From: Pseudomonas sp. B21_DOA
GTDB lineage: Bacteria > Pseudomonadota > Gammaproteobacteria > Pseudomonadales > Pseudomonadaceae
Length of the DNA stretch: 64,000 nt
NCBI GenBank assembly: GCA_030544685.1
Contig: CP086683.1
Span: 1,240,001 to 1,304,000, forward strand
Reading direction: 5' to 3'
In this document: in pieces, positions 39,660-49,970 of the stretch
How positions within the stretch are numbered: the first letter of the stretch is position 1
Layout: every line of letters begins with the position of its first letter
Made by a program: the position numbers and the translations under genes
Notes under the pieces: model-generated
Told to the model about the DNA's origin: nothing
Databases searched by the model: none
Seen by the model: only the letters and a program-made list of their open reading frames with translations

Positions 39660-39834
39660 CCCCTCACCCCAGCCCTCTCCCCAGGAGAGGGAGCCGACCG
39701 AGTTGTCTGGCGCTATGCTCGGACCTGGAGAATCGAGTCGATTGTGGATTCGGCGAAGCAGTTTCAGGTCGACGTAAATCTGCAGCACCTCCGTATCGGT
39801 TCCCTCTCCCTCGGGAGAGGGCTAGGGTGAGGGG
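39660..39834. repeat. 175-bp MITE-like element with CCCCTCACCC ends
   Basis: The termini CCCCTCACCCCAGCCCTCTC and GAGAGGGCTAGGGTGAGGGG are inverted, with further inverted CTCTCC / GGAGAG units inside. The interior of about 100 bp shows no gene. It lies between convergent cysQ and a thioesterase gene. Confidence 0.75.
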
Positions 39835-39844
39835 GCTTTGATCT

Positions 39845-40300
39845 TCAACGGTGCAAAACGTACTGGCCGGTAAATCTCACCGCAACGTCCTCACTTCCCG
39901 CATTCAGGATCCGCGTATCCAGCGTCAACCGAGCTCGCCCATAACGCCGATACATCGCCACAAAGCGTTTCCAAATCGCCGCATCCGGCGCCGGGCAAAT
40001 AGCCACGGCGTCCCCGGTTACCGGCAGCGGATAACTGATCTGCCCTTCCTGAATGACGATGTGTCCGTCGGTAATCCCTTCTTCCTTCAACCGCAGATGC
40101 AACCAGCCCCAACCGGCCAGCACCGCGCCACAGTACAGGCTGCCGCCAAACATGGTGCTCTTGTGATTGACGTTGGGCGCGAGCGGCAGGTGCAGGCGCA
40201 GTTGCTGATCCCGCCATTCGAGAACTTCAAGTCCCATCTCGGCAGTCAGCGGAATGTCGTGATGCAGCACCGTTTGCAGGTATGCGCTTACGCTGCTCAT
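39845..40300 (-). CDS. YiiD C-terminal-like thioesterase
   Basis: 151-aa protein resembling the putative thioesterase domain at the end of YiiD. The block PNVNHKSTMFGGSLYCGAVL is the hotdog active-site region. Its start overlaps the end of dctD by four bases, so it appears to be the third gene of the dctBD transcript. Substrate unknown. Confidence 0.8.
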   Translation of the reverse strand: MSSVSAYLQTVLHHDIPLTAEMGLEVLEWRDQQLRLHLPLAPNVNHKSTMFGGSLYCGAVLAGWGWLHLRLKEEGITDGHIVIQEGQISYPLPVTGDAVAICPAPDAAIWKRFVAMYRRYGRARLTLDTRILNAGSEDVAVRFTGQYVLHR

Positions 40301-41679
40301 TCGTTGTCTTCCCCGTGGCTGCTGTCGCCGAAATTCAGACCGTGTTTGCGCAGTTTGTCATGCAGGGTCTTGCGCGGAATGCCCAAGGCTTCGGCAAGGC
40401 TGCGCACCGAGCTGTGCGAGCGCGCCAATTCGGCGGCGATCAGCGATTTCTCGAAGTTTTCCACTTGCTCGCTGAGGCCGCCACTGACCACTTCGACAGG
40501 CGTGCCGCCGCTGCCATCAGCGCTGTTGTCCAGTGCCAGCTCAAGCCCAAGGGCGAAGCGTTCGGCAGCATTTTGCAGTTCGCGCACGTTGCCCGGCCAG
40601 GTGTGGCGCAGCAGCAAGGCGCGGTGTGCCGGTTGCAGTTCGTGGGGCGGCAAGCCGTGGCGGGCGCTGGCTTCATCGGCGTAGTGCTGGAACAGCACCA
40701 GTGCGTCTTCGCCCCTTTCGCGCAGCGGCGGGATGCGCAGCGGCGCGACGTTGAGGCGGTAATACAAGTCGGCGCGGAAGCGTCCCTGATCCGCCGCCTG
40801 ACGCAGGTCTTCCTTGGTCGCGGCGATGACGCGGATGTCCAGTGGGATCAACTGATTGCCGCCCAGACGTTCGACGACCCGCTCCTGCAGCATGCGCAGC
40901 AGTTTCACTTGCACGTCCATGCTCATGCTTTCGATTTCGTCGAGAAACAGCGTGCCGCCGTTGGCGAATTCGAATTTGCCGATGCGGCGTTTCTGCGCGC
41001 CGGTGAAGGCGCCGGGTTCGTGACCGAACAGCTCGCTTTCCACCACCGACTCCGCCAGGGCGCCGGCGTTGATCGCCACGAACGGACCGTTGCGGCGGCT
41101 CGACAAGTCGTGCAGCGCGCGGGCCACGACTTCTTTGCCGGCACCGGTTTCGCCGAGGATCAGCACATCGGCCTTGGTCGCCGCCAGCGCACCGATCTGC
41201 TCACGCAGGCGCAGCATTGGCGTCGAATGGCCGACCAGTCGCGCGCTCAGTTCGTTGCGGTCGCTCAACGCCAGACGCAGGCTGCGGTTGTCCAGCACCA
41301 GACGCCGTAGCGAGAGGGCGCGACGGACGCTGTCGAGCAGCGCATCGCTGGCAAAGGGTTTTTCCAGAAAATCGTAAGCACCGGCGCGCATCGCCTGCAC
41401 CGCCAGCGGTACGTCGCCATGGCCGGTGATCAGCAGCACCGGCAGCTCCGGATCCTGTGCATGCAACTCGCTCAACAGTTCGAGGCCGTCCATGCCGGGC
41501 ATGCGGATGTCGCTGACCACCACGCCGGGCCAGTCACGCTCAAGTTGCGCGGCCAGGCCCTTGGCTTCGGACAGCGGCAGGATTTTCAGGCCGGCCAGAT
41601 CCAGCGTTTGGCCGAGGGCTTGGCGCAGGTGCGGATCGTCGTCGATCAACACTACCTGGATGCGATTGTCGATGGTCAT
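40297..41679 (-). CDS. dctD: Sigma-54-dependent response regulator (DctD type)
   Basis: 460-aa activator, probably of C4-dicarboxylate uptake. The receiver has acidic residues LIDDDPH and phospho-site Asp57 (VVSDIRMPGMDG). The AAA+ domain has Walker A LGETGAGKEVV, the sigma-54 contact loop GAFTGA and Walker B GGTLFLDEIES. A Fis-type helix-turn-helix ends the protein (SVRSLAEALGIPRKTLHDKL). It overlaps dctB by four bases. The dct ligand assignment rests on family likeness; no dicarboxylate transporter is in the window. Confidence 0.88.
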   Translation of the reverse strand: MTIDNRIQVVLIDDDPHLRQALGQTLDLAGLKILPLSEAKGLAAQLERDWPGVVVSDIRMPGMDGLELLSELHAQDPELPVLLITGHGDVPLAVQAMRAGAYDFLEKPFASDALLDSVRRALSLRRLVLDNRSLRLALSDRNELSARLVGHSTPMLRLREQIGALAATKADVLILGETGAGKEVVARALHDLSSRRNGPFVAINAGALAESVVESELFGHEPGAFTGAQKRRIGKFEFANGGTLFLDEIESMSMDVQVKLLRMLQERVVERLGGNQLIPLDIRVIAATKEDLRQAADQGRFRADLYYRLNVAPLRIPPLRERGEDALVLFQHYADEASARHGLPPHELQPAHRALLLRHTWPGNVRELQNAAERFALGLELALDNSADGSGGTPVEVVSGGLSEQVENFEKSLIAAELARSHSSVRSLAEALGIPRKTLHDKLRKHGLNFGDSSHGEDNE

Positions 41680-43484
41680 GCACTTCGATCCTCTGACGGT
41701 TGCAGGCTGACTCCGGGCGCGCCGGCGCGCAGGCGCAGGGTGATCAGGGCGCCGCCTTGCTTGTGGTTGGCGAACGACAGCTCGCCACCAAAGGCGCGCA
41801 TCAGCGTTTCACAAATGGCCAGTCCCAGACCCAGACCCTGGGTGCGGGTCTTGGTGGTGTAAAAGGGCTCGCTGGCGCGGCCAAGAGCTTCCATGCAGAA
41901 CCCGGGGCCGTTGTCGCGAATGTACAGATTGACGCCGTCGGCGGTGGCTTCGGCACTCAGCCACAATTTGCGCGGCGGGCCTTTTTCGGTGAGCGCATCG
42001 AGGGCGTTGGCCAGCAGATTGCCCAGCACCTGACGCAAGCGGGTTTCGCCGGCCTCGACCCACAGCGTGGCTGCGGGCAAGTCGCGGATCAATTCGACTT
42101 CCATGCTGCGCCGACGTTTGGCCAGCAATGCCAGCGCATCGTCCAGCGCCGGTTGCAGGGCAACGCTTTCCGGTGCGTGGCGATCGCGGCGGGCGAAGGC
42201 GCGCAGGTGGGCGATGATCGAGGCCATGCGCCCGGTCAGTTCGCTGATGAGCTTGAGGTTGCCCCGGGCGTCCTCGGTGCGCTGATGATCGAGCAGCACT
42301 TCGGCGTTCTCCGCATAACTGCGAATCGCCGCCAGCGGTTGATTGAGTTCGTGACTGATGCTCGCCGACATGGTCCCCAGCGCCGACAATTTGCCCGCCT
42401 GGACCAAGTCGTCCTGAGCGCGCACCAGCTCCTGCTGGGCGTGCTCACGCTCAAGCACTTCCTGTTTCAAACGGCGGTTGAGGCCTTCCAGGTCGCTGGT
42501 ACGTTCGGCGACGCGGCCCTCCAACTCGCGGCGTGCCTTGGCCTCGAAGGCGATGCGCTCTAGATAATGGCGGCGGCGCTGCATCATCAAACCCACCAGC
42601 AACATGACCACCAACAGTGTGGCACCGCCGATCGCGACCACCGTGCGCACCGGGCGATCGATCAGTGTACGCGGGGCGAGGATGCTGACGCTCCAGCCGG
42701 TTTCGGCGATGTCGTGGGTCTGCGTCAGCCAAGCGTCGGAACTGAGGTTCAGTGGCCGGGGTTCGCGGGTCGGGTAGGGCTGGATCGCGGTGATTGCAGC
42801 GCGCTCGGTTTCACTCAGCTCACGAGTGGCGCGGAAACGCCATTCCGGGCGCGACGTCAGGATGACCACGCCGTTATGGTCGGTCACCAGCAGTTGTTCC
42901 GGCGTCTTGCCCCACAGGCTTTCGGTGTGGTCGAGGTCGACCTTGATCACCAGCACACCGATGATTTTCTCGCCGTTGCGCACAGCGGCGGCGAAGAAGT
43001 ATCCGCGTTTGGCCGACGTGGTGCCGAGGCCGAAGAAGCGTCCGAGGCGCCCGGCCATGGCTTCACTGAAATACGGGCGGAAGGCGAAATTGCGGCCGAC
43101 GAAGCTGTCGCGTTTGTCCCAGTTCGACGCCGCCAGCGTCTGACCGGACGTGTCCATCAGGTACATGACTTCAGCGCCGGTCTGCGCGGCGATGTTGTTC
43201 AGCAGGCGATTGGCATTGCCTTGGGTGACGCCGTCGTCTGGCGCACCGAGCACCGCGCGCAGGGCCGGCAGATCGCCGAGAATCTGCGGCAACACTTCAT
43301 AGCGATGCAGGGTGCCGAGCAGGTTGGCGACGTAGAGATCGAGGGTCTGGCGGTTCTGCCCGGCGAGTTCGCTGCGGTAATAGCGTTCGGCAAGATGTTC
43401 CAACGGCCACAGCAGTGGCGCCAGGCACAGGGCCAACAGCGCGAGGCTGCGCCAGCGGGGTCTGCGGGGAAGCGATGGTTTCAT
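41676..43484 (-). CDS. dctB: Membrane sensor histidine kinase (DctB type)
   Basis: 602-aa kinase paired with the sigma-54 regulator downstream. Membrane helices lie at about residues 12-32 and 275-297 (VVAIGGATLLVVMLLVGLMM), enclosing a periplasmic double-PAS sensor domain (VLRAVLG..., SFVGRNFAFRPYFSEAMAG) as in DctB. A coiled-coil leads to the H-box SASISHELNQPLAAIRSYAE and an HATPase domain (LGNLLANALDAL, TQGLGLGLAICETLM). Expected to sense succinate, fumarate or malate. Confidence 0.88.
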   Translation of the reverse strand: MKPSLPRRPRWRSLALLALCLAPLLWPLEHLAERYYRSELAGQNRQTLDLYVANLLGTLHRYEVLPQILGDLPALRAVLGAPDDGVTQGNANRLLNNIAAQTGAEVMYLMDTSGQTLAASNWDKRDSFVGRNFAFRPYFSEAMAGRLGRFFGLGTTSAKRGYFFAAAVRNGEKIIGVLVIKVDLDHTESLWGKTPEQLLVTDHNGVVILTSRPEWRFRATRELSETERAAITAIQPYPTREPRPLNLSSDAWLTQTHDIAETGWSVSILAPRTLIDRPVRTVVAIGGATLLVVMLLVGLMMQRRRHYLERIAFEAKARRELEGRVAERTSDLEGLNRRLKQEVLEREHAQQELVRAQDDLVQAGKLSALGTMSASISHELNQPLAAIRSYAENAEVLLDHQRTEDARGNLKLISELTGRMASIIAHLRAFARRDRHAPESVALQPALDDALALLAKRRRSMEVELIRDLPAATLWVEAGETRLRQVLGNLLANALDALTEKGPPRKLWLSAEATADGVNLYIRDNGPGFCMEALGRASEPFYTTKTRTQGLGLGLAICETLMRAFGGELSFANHKQGGALITLRLRAGAPGVSLQPSEDRSA

Positions 43485-43526
43485 GAGCCGGATGCGCCTG
43501 AGGTAACTGGCGCATTATGCCCGGCC

Positions 43527-44072
43527 TCAGGCGAAGACGTCAGCGTCCTTGAGCAGCGCGGCCGCCTGATCCTTTGCCGATAGCGTCGGTGCTTCGTCCA
43601 GTTGCCAGTCGATGCCAATTGCCGGGTCATCCCAGCGAATGGCGCGTTCGTCTGACGGGGAGTAGTAATCGGTGGTCTTGTAGAGAAAATCGGCGTAATC
43701 GCTCAGCACCACAAAGCCATGGGCAAAACCCTCGGGTACCCACATCTGCCGATGGTTCTCGTCGGACAGCCGCACGGCCACCCATTTACCAAAGTTCGCC
43801 GAGCTGCGGCGGATGTCCACAGCAACATCGAGCACCTCACCGGCGGTCACGCGCACCAGTTTTCCCTGGGTTTGCTGCAACTGGTAATGCAAGCCACGCA
43901 ATACGCCTCTTTGTGAGCGCGAATGGTTGTCCTGCACAAATTGCACATCCAGGCTGGTTGCTTCCAGAAACGCCTTGGCATTGAAACTCTCGTAGAAAAA
44001 ACCGCGCTCGTCACCAAACACCTTCGGTTCGATGATCAGAACACCGGGTAGGTCGGTGGTGATTACATTCAT
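43527..44072 (-). CDS. rmlC: dTDP-4-dehydrorhamnose 3,5-epimerase
   Basis: 181-aa cupin-fold epimerase of dTDP-L-rhamnose synthesis, supplying rhamnose for LPS or rhamnolipid. Conserved segments: VFGDERGFFYESFN, FVQDNHSRSQRGVLRGLHYQ (with the catalytic His), KLVRVTAGEVLDVAVDIR and MWVPEGFAHGFVVLSD. The start at 44072 (MNVITTDLPGV) is chosen over an upstream extension. No other rml gene is next to it in the window. Confidence 0.92.
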   Translation of the reverse strand: MNVITTDLPGVLIIEPKVFGDERGFFYESFNAKAFLEATSLDVQFVQDNHSRSQRGVLRGLHYQLQQTQGKLVRVTAGEVLDVAVDIRRSSANFGKWVAVRLSDENHRQMWVPEGFAHGFVVLSDYADFLYKTTDYYSPSDERAIRWDDPAIGIDWQLDEAPTLSAKDQAAALLKDADVFA

Positions 44073-44233
44073 GAGTATTTCCATAGATTCGAGGCGAACG
44101 GCCGGTATTCTTGCGCAAAGTGCTACCGGGTGCGAGTACCGATGCAAATACCGTAGTCAATGTCGGACGGGGGTTGCGTATCGAGCAACGCAATGGCGAT
44201 ATAAGCGCCTAATAATACTTCAGGGGTCGTCTC

Positions 44234-47145
44234 ATGCCGCTCGCCACGTTGATTCATCGCGCCAGTTTGCCCGCTCCGCAGGTTTCAGAGGCGCAGGCGC
44301 TGCAATGGCTGGCCGAGCATTACGGGCTCAGCGGCACGTTGCAGGCGCTGGGCAGCCAGCAGGATCTGAATTATCGCGTTGACAGTGCGCGTGGGCGCTT
44401 CGTATTGAAAATCTGTCGTGGCGATTACGCGCTGGTGGAGCTGCAAGCCCAGCACGCAGGTCTCAAATACCTGGCCGAGCACTCGGCGATCAAGGTGCCG
44501 CAGGTGATCGCCGCCAATAATGGTGAAGACCTGTTGTCGCTGCAAGCCAATGGCGAAGCGGTTCATGTGCGATTGCTGGAATACATCGACGGGCAGCCGT
44601 TGACCGATTTCGATCATCTTGGTCAGGACGTGATCGCCGGGTTTGGCCGGCTCTGTGGCGAGATGGATCTGGCCCTGGAAGGTTTCGATCATCCGGGCCT
44701 TGAGCGCACATTGCAGTGGGACGCGCGTCACGCCAGCGCGTTGATCAGTCATCTGTTGCCAGTGATCAAGGATGAGCAGCAGCGTACGGTGATTAGCACA
44801 GCTGCCGATCAGGCCGAGCGCCGTTTGCAGCCGTTGCTGGACAAACTGCCGGTGCAGGCGATTCACATGGATATCACCGATGACAACGTCGTCTGGGCGC
44901 GGGATGCCCAGCGGCATTGGCAGTTGCAGGGCGTGATCGATTTCGGTGATCTGGTGCGCACCTGGCGTATCACCGATCTGTCGGTGACCTGCGCGGCATT
45001 GCTGCATCACGCCGATGGCGATCCGTTTGTCATCCTGCCGGCGATCAAGGCTTATCACGCGGTCAATCCGTTGCACTATGCAGAACTGCAAGCGCTCTGG
45101 CCGTTGATCGTCGCGCGAGCGGCGGTGCTGGTGCTCAGTGGCGAGCAGCAGGTCAGCATCGATCCGGGCAACACCTACAGCCGCGACAATCTCAATCATG
45201 AGTGGGAGATCTTCCGCGTCGCGACTTCGGTGCCATTGGCGCTGATGGAGGCGGCGATTCTCACTGCCGTGGGCCAGACCTTACCGAGGAACGAACACGC
45301 AGAATTTGCGCCGCTGTTGCCCGGACTGGTCGGGCGCGAATTTGCGCTGATCGATCTGGGCGTGTTGAGTCCGCACTTCGAGGCGGGCAATTGGGAGCAG
45401 CCGGGCATCGATCAGCGCTTGCTGACCGAAGCCGCAGCGGTGCATGGGCTGGCGGCGACGCGTTATGGTCAGTACCGCTTGTCACGTACTCGGCCGGACA
45501 GCGCGACTGAGCCGGATACGTTCGCGTTGCATGTCGAATTACGTGCGCCGTCTGGAAGCGAAGTGCAAACGCCGTTCGCCGGCGTTCTGAATCAAGCGGC
45601 AAACGGTGCGCTGCAACTCGATGGCCCACAGTTCAGCCTTCGCCTGTGGGGCGTGACGCCTGTTCTTGAGCATGGGGTGGCAGTGGATCGAGGCCAGAAA
45701 CTCGGTGCGGTCACGGGGCCGCTGCTGGTGCAGTTGTGCCGAGAAGCAGAACTCGACGCGCCGCTGTTTTGCACGCCGTCCCGTGCGCCGGCCTGGCAGG
45801 CGTTGTGTCCGTCACCGGCGACCTTGCTCGGGTTGGCCTGCGACGCCGAGCCGGAGCTGGACGCGAAAACGCTGCTCGAGCGCCGCGACGCCAGTTTTGC
45901 CCGCACGCAAAAACACTATTACCTCGACCCGCCGCGCATTGAACGCGGCTGGCGCAACCACCTGGTCGACATGCACGGCCGTTCGTATCTGGACATGCTC
46001 AACAACGTCGCCGTGCTCGGTCATGGTCACCCTCGGATGGCGGCGGTCGCAGCACGGCAGTGGTCGTTGCTCAATACCAATTCGCGCTTCAACTATGCGG
46101 CAGTCGCCGAGTTTTCCGAACGCTTGCTGAAACTGGCGCCAAAGGGCATGGATCGGGTGTTTCTGGTCAACAGCGGCAGCGAGGCCAATGACCTGGCGAT
46201 TCGTCTGGCCTGGGCCTTCAGCGGCGGGCGCGACATGATCAGCGTGCTCGAGGCGTATCACGGCTGGACGGTCGGTGCCGATGCGGTATCGACGTCAATT
46301 GCCGACAACCCGAAGGCGCTGGAAAGTCGCCCGGACTGGGTGCACCCAGTGCCGGCGCCGAACACTTATCGCGGCGAATTCCGTGGCGTCGATTCAGCGC
46401 CGGATTACGTGCGCAGCGTCGAACATCATCTGCAGAAACTCGCCGAGCAGAAGCGCCAACTGGCGGGTTTCATCTGCGAGCCGGTCTACGGCAATGCCGG
46501 GGGATTGCTTTACCGCCGGGCTATTTGCCGCAGGTGTATCAAAAGGTCCGCGCGCAGGGCGGGGTGTGCATCGCTGACGAAGTGCAGGTCGGTTACGGGC
46601 GCATGGGCCATTTTTTCTGGGGCTTCGAAGAGCAGGGCGTGGTGCCGGACATCATCACCATGGCCAAAGGCATGGGTAACGGCCAGCCACTGGGCGCGGT
46701 GATCACTCGCCGGGAAATCGCCGAGGCGCTGGAGGCCGAAGGTTATTTCTTCTCGTCGGCGGGCGGCAGTCCGGTCAGTTGTCAGATCGGCATGGCGGTG
46801 CTCGATGTGATGGAGGAAGAAAAGCTCTGGGAAAACGCCCAGGTCGTCGGCGCCCACTTCAAGGCGCGCCTGCAAGCGTTGATCGATAAACATCCGCTGG
46901 TCGGCGCGGTGCACGGCTCCGGGTTTTATCTCGGGCTGGAGCTGATCCGCGATCGGCAGACGCTAGAACCGGCAACTGCCGAGACTGCATTGCTGTGTGA
47001 TCGCCTGCGCGAGTTGGGGATCTTCATGCAGCCGACGGGCGATGACTTGAACATCCTCAAAATCAAGCCACCGATGGTGACGTCGCGCCAGAGCGTGGAT
47101 TTCTTCGTCGAAATGCTGGATCGGGTGTTGAGCGAAGGACTGTAA
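44234..47145 (+). CDS. Fused kinase / class III aminotransferase-fold PLP enzyme (single-base frameshift)
   Basis: About 970-aa three-part protein. Residues 1-345 are an APH/ChoK-type kinase (ATP site RFVLKICRGDYA, catalytic loop HMDITDDNVVW, metal site VIDFGDL). Residues ~350-520 resemble an M23-type beta domain without obvious metal ligands. Residues ~540-970 are a PLP-dependent class III aminotransferase fold (LNNVAVLGHGHPRM, LVNSGSEANDLAIRLAW, PLP Lys in ITMAKGMGNGQPLG). The nearest concept is hydroxylysine kinase joined to an ammoniophospholyase. The break is in the G5 run at 46499-46503; one more G restores GNAGGIALPPGYLPQVYQ. It precedes aguBA in the same direction. Confidence 0.88.
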
Positions 47146-47160
47146 GCGAGGCACATTCCC

Positions 47161-47250
47161 TGTGGGAGCGAGCCTGCTCGCGAAAGCTGTGTATCAGTCG
47201 CCACACGCGGTGACTGACACAGCGCATTCGCGAGCAGGCTCGCTCCCACA
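47161..47250. repeat. Paired inverted REP element
   Basis: TGTGGGAGCGAGCCTGCTCG and CGAGCAGGCTCGCTCCCACA form a long perfect inverted pair, with an inner TGTGTATCAGTCGCC / GGTGACTGACACAG arm. Confidence 0.9.
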
Positions 47251-47269
47251 TCTGTTTTCAGTCTTAAGT

Positions 47270-47345
47270 CCGATTTGTATCGATTTAATTGGCGTTAAAA
47301 CAGAAAGATTCCTTATTTACAGCTTCTAAAGCCGATATTTATCGG
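47270..47345. promoter_or_regulatory. Two related operator-like palindromes upstream of aguBA
   Basis: CCGATTTGTATCGA at 47270-47283 and CCGATATTTATCGG at 47332-47345 share the CCGAT-N4-ATCGR pattern, and their centres are 62 bp apart, close to six helical turns. The second is a perfect palindrome. They lie in the only promoter-sized gap before aguB and are candidates for an AguR-like or other regulator. No regulator gene is adjacent. Confidence 0.55.
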
Positions 47346-47450
47346 TTATAAAGTCGCCATTGCTCCGGCATGGTGATCTCTTGTCCGGTGCGCGCGTTTT
47401 CTTTTCGGTCGAACTCTTCGACCGTCAAAGCACTAGCCCGGAGATGATTC

Positions 47451-48328
47451 ATGAGCCGTATCGTTACCGTCGCCGCCACGCAGATGGCCTGTTCGTGGGA
47501 CCTGGAAGCCAACCTCGAAACCGCTGAAAGACTGGTCCGCGAAGCCGCCGGCAAAGGCGCGCAGATCATCCTGATTCAGGAACTGTTTGAGGCACCGTAC
47601 TTTTGCCAGAAGCCGAATCCGGATTACCTGCAACTGGCAACGACGGTGGAAGACAACGTCGCCATCAAGCATTTCCAGAAAATCGCCAAGGAGCTGCAGG
47701 TGGTGCTGCCGATCAGCTTCTACGAACTGGCGGGGCGTGCGCGCTTCAACAGCATCGCGATTATCGACGCCGATGGCAGCAACCTCGGGATTTATCGTAA
47801 GAGCCACATCCCCGACGGCCCGGGCTATCACGAGAAGTATTACTTCAATCCGGGCGACACCGGCTTCAAGGTATGGAACACCCGTTACGCGAAAATCGGC
47901 GTCGGCATCTGCTGGGACCAGTGGTTTCCGGAAGCGGCGCGCAGCATGGCCCTGCAAGGCGCGGAAATTCTCTTTATCCAACCGCGATCGGCAGCGAGCC
48001 GCATGACAAGACCATCTCGTCGCGCGATCACTGGCAGCGGGTGCAGCAGGGCCATGCCGGCGCCAATCTGATGCCGCTGATCGCCAGCAACCGCATCGGC
48101 AATGAAGAGCAGGACGGCTACGACATCACCTTCTACGGCTCGTCGTTCATCGCCAACCAGTTCGGCGAAAAAGTGCGGGAGCTGAATAAAACCGAAGAAG
48201 GTATTCTTGTGCACACGTTCAACCTCGACGAGCTGGAACATATTCGCAGCGCGTGGGGTTCATTTCGCGACCGCCGGCCGAATCTGTACGGCGCGTTGAA
48301 AACCCTCGACGGTTCCCTGGAGTCCTGA
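47451..48328 (+). CDS. aguB: N-carbamoylputrescine amidase (single-base frameshift)
   Basis: 292-aa nitrilase-superfamily amidase converting N-carbamoylputrescine to putrescine, CO2 and ammonia. The Glu-Lys-Cys triad is visible in [28 protein letters not shown] and [15 protein letters not shown]. The frame breaks at the T3 run 47973-47975; one more T gives [15 protein letters not shown] and joins the C-terminal half. The stop shares a base with the aguA start (TGATG). The repaired length equals that of the P. aeruginosa enzyme. Confidence 0.93.
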
Positions 48329-49434
48329 TGACCACATTGAAAAGTACCCCGCGCGCCGACGGCTTCTACATGCCGGCCGAGTGGGCGCCACAAACCCAGA
48401 CCTGGATGATCTGGCCCGAGCGCCCGGACAACTGGCGTCTGGGCGGCAAACCGGCGCAGGCCGCGCACGCCGCAGTGGCCAAAGCCATCGCCCGCTTCGA
48501 GCCGGTGACCGTTGCCGTCTCCGCCGGCCAATACGAAAACGCCCGCGCGCGCCTCGACGTGCCGAATATCCGCGTGGTGGAAATGTCCAGCGACGACGCC
48601 TGGGTTCGCGACAGCGGCCCGACCTTCGTCATCAACAACCATGGCGAAGTGCGCGGTGTGAACTGGGATTTCAATGCCTGGGGCGGTTTCGATGGCGGCC
48701 TGTATGCGCCGTGGAACCGTGATTCGCAGGTCGGTGGCAAGATTCTCGAACTCGAACGCAGCCCGCGCTACCGCACCGAAGGTTTCGTGCTTGAAGGCGG
48801 TTCGATACACGTCGACGGCGAAGGCACGCTGATTACCACCGAAGAGTGCCTGCTCAACCGCAATCGCAATCCGCACCTGAGCCGCGAAGAAATCGAAGCG
48901 GTGCTCCGTGACAACCTGTCGGTGGACAAGATCATCTGGTTGCCAGATGGCTTGTCCAACGATGAAACCGACGGCCATGTGGATAACTTCTGCTGCTATG
49001 TGCGTCCGGGCGAAGTGCTGCTGGCATGGACCGATGATCCGCAGGATCCGAACTACCCGCGCTGCCAGGCCGCAATGCAAGTGCTGCAAAACAGCACCGA
49101 CGCCAAGGGCCGCCCGTTCACGGTGCACAAAATGCCGATTCCGGGGCCGCTGTATGCGACCGAAGAAGAATGCTCCGGAGTCGATGCGGTGGACGGTTCG
49201 CAGGAGCGCAATCCATCCGTGCGCCTGGCCGGTTCCTACGTGAACTTCCTGATCGTCAACGGCGGAATCATCGCGCCGAGCTTCGACGACCCGATGGACG
49301 CGCCGGCCAGGGAAATCCTGCAGAAGCTGTTCCCGCAGCATGAAGTGGTGATGGTGCCGGGCCGCGAATTGTTACTGGGCGGCGGCAATATTCACTGCCT
49401 TACCCAACAGCAGCCAGCGCCGCACAAAGATTGA
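48328..49434 (+). CDS. aguA: Agmatine deiminase
   Basis: 368-aa enzyme converting agmatine to N-carbamoylputrescine, the step before AguB. Guanidino-group-modifying-enzyme motifs are visible: [44 protein letters not shown] and the active-site Cys near the end in [15 protein letters not shown]. Overlapping start with aguB indicates a coupled aguBA operon. A strong terminator follows. Confidence 0.95.
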   Translation: MTTLKSTPRADGFYMPAEWAPQTQTWMIWPERPDNWRLGGKPAQAAHAAVAKAIARFEPVTVAVSAGQYENARARLDVPNIRVVEMSSDDAWVRDSGPTFVINNHGEVRGVNWDFNAWGGFDGGLYAPWNRDSQVGGKILELERSPRYRTEGFVLEGGSIHVDGEGTLITTEECLLNRNRNPHLSREEIEAVLRDNLSVDKIIWLPDGLSNDETDGHVDNFCCYVRPGEVLLAWTDDPQDPNYPRCQAAMQVLQNSTDAKGRPFTVHKMPIPGPLYATEEECSGVDAVDGSQERNPSVRLAGSYVNFLIVNGGIIAPSFDDPMDAPAREILQKLFPQHEVVMVPGRELLLGGGNIHCLTQQQPAPHKD

Positions 49435-49506
49435 GTTGAGTCGTAACAGCTTGAGTCGGTTAGCAAAACAGCGACACAACGGTTAGCTCGCCAGGCATGA
49501 AAGCAA

Positions 49507-49539
49507 GCCCGCGGCCCATCAGGACCGCGGGCTTTTTCA
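49507..49539 (+). terminator. Rho-independent terminator of aguBA
   Basis: AGCCCGCGG-(CCCATCAGGA)-CCGCGGGCT followed by TTTTT, about 75 bases after the aguA stop. Confidence 0.9.
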
Positions 49540-49678
49540 TGCGCGCTGGTCGGGAATCTGCGCGCCTTGGCATACCTCTTGTATTGCTTCTGGTGCACCA
49601 GGGAGGGAGGGAACTTCAACAGTTCTGTCACAAACCTTGGATAACGTAGCCGCTCATGAACGGGGAGAGAGCGCTGAG

Positions 49679-49891
49679 ATGAACGCCGAAGTGAACGTAG
49701 TCAGCGAGCGGACTGTGCATCCCATGGCCGTTAACGGCGAATCGCTCCAGCTGGTCGCGCACTGGTTGAAGTCCAATGGAACGCGTCAGATCAGACAACC
49801 TGATCCGCGCCGGATGATGATCGAGCGCTACCCTGCTGGCCTGTTCAGCGAGGCTGAACTGGAAGCGTTATGGGATGTGATGGAAGGATAG
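49679..49891 (+). CDS. Small conserved-looking hypothetical protein (70 aa)
   Basis: I do not recognise a family. The protein begins MNAEVNVVSERTVHPMAV and ends RYPAGLFSEAELEALWDVMEG, with a charged middle (NGTRQIRQPDPRRMMIERY). The ATG at 49679 follows a purine-rich GGGGAGAGAG; a TTG at 49637 is in frame but less likely. It has its own terminator and lies between aguA and the IS110 element. No membrane or signal segment. Confidence 0.65.
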   Translation: MNAEVNVVSERTVHPMAVNGESLQLVAHWLKSNGTRQIRQPDPRRMMIERYPAGLFSEAELEALWDVMEG

Positions 49892-49910
49892 ATTCAGCAT
49901 GGATTGATCA

Positions 49911-49942
49911 AAAAGCGCTGCCGGGATGGCGGCGCTTTTTTT
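49911..49942 (+). terminator. Rho-independent terminator of the 70-aa gene
   Basis: AAAAAGCGCTGCC-GGGAT-GGCGGCGCTTTTTTT with one G-U pair in the stem. Confidence 0.88.
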
Positions 49943-49970
49943 GCACTGACATTAGTGCACTTCGGTTCAA

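Noticed and set aside
47161..47250. REP clusters as possible CRISPR arrays
   Set aside because: They occur as single inverted pairs scattered between genes, with no regular spacer series and no cas genes.
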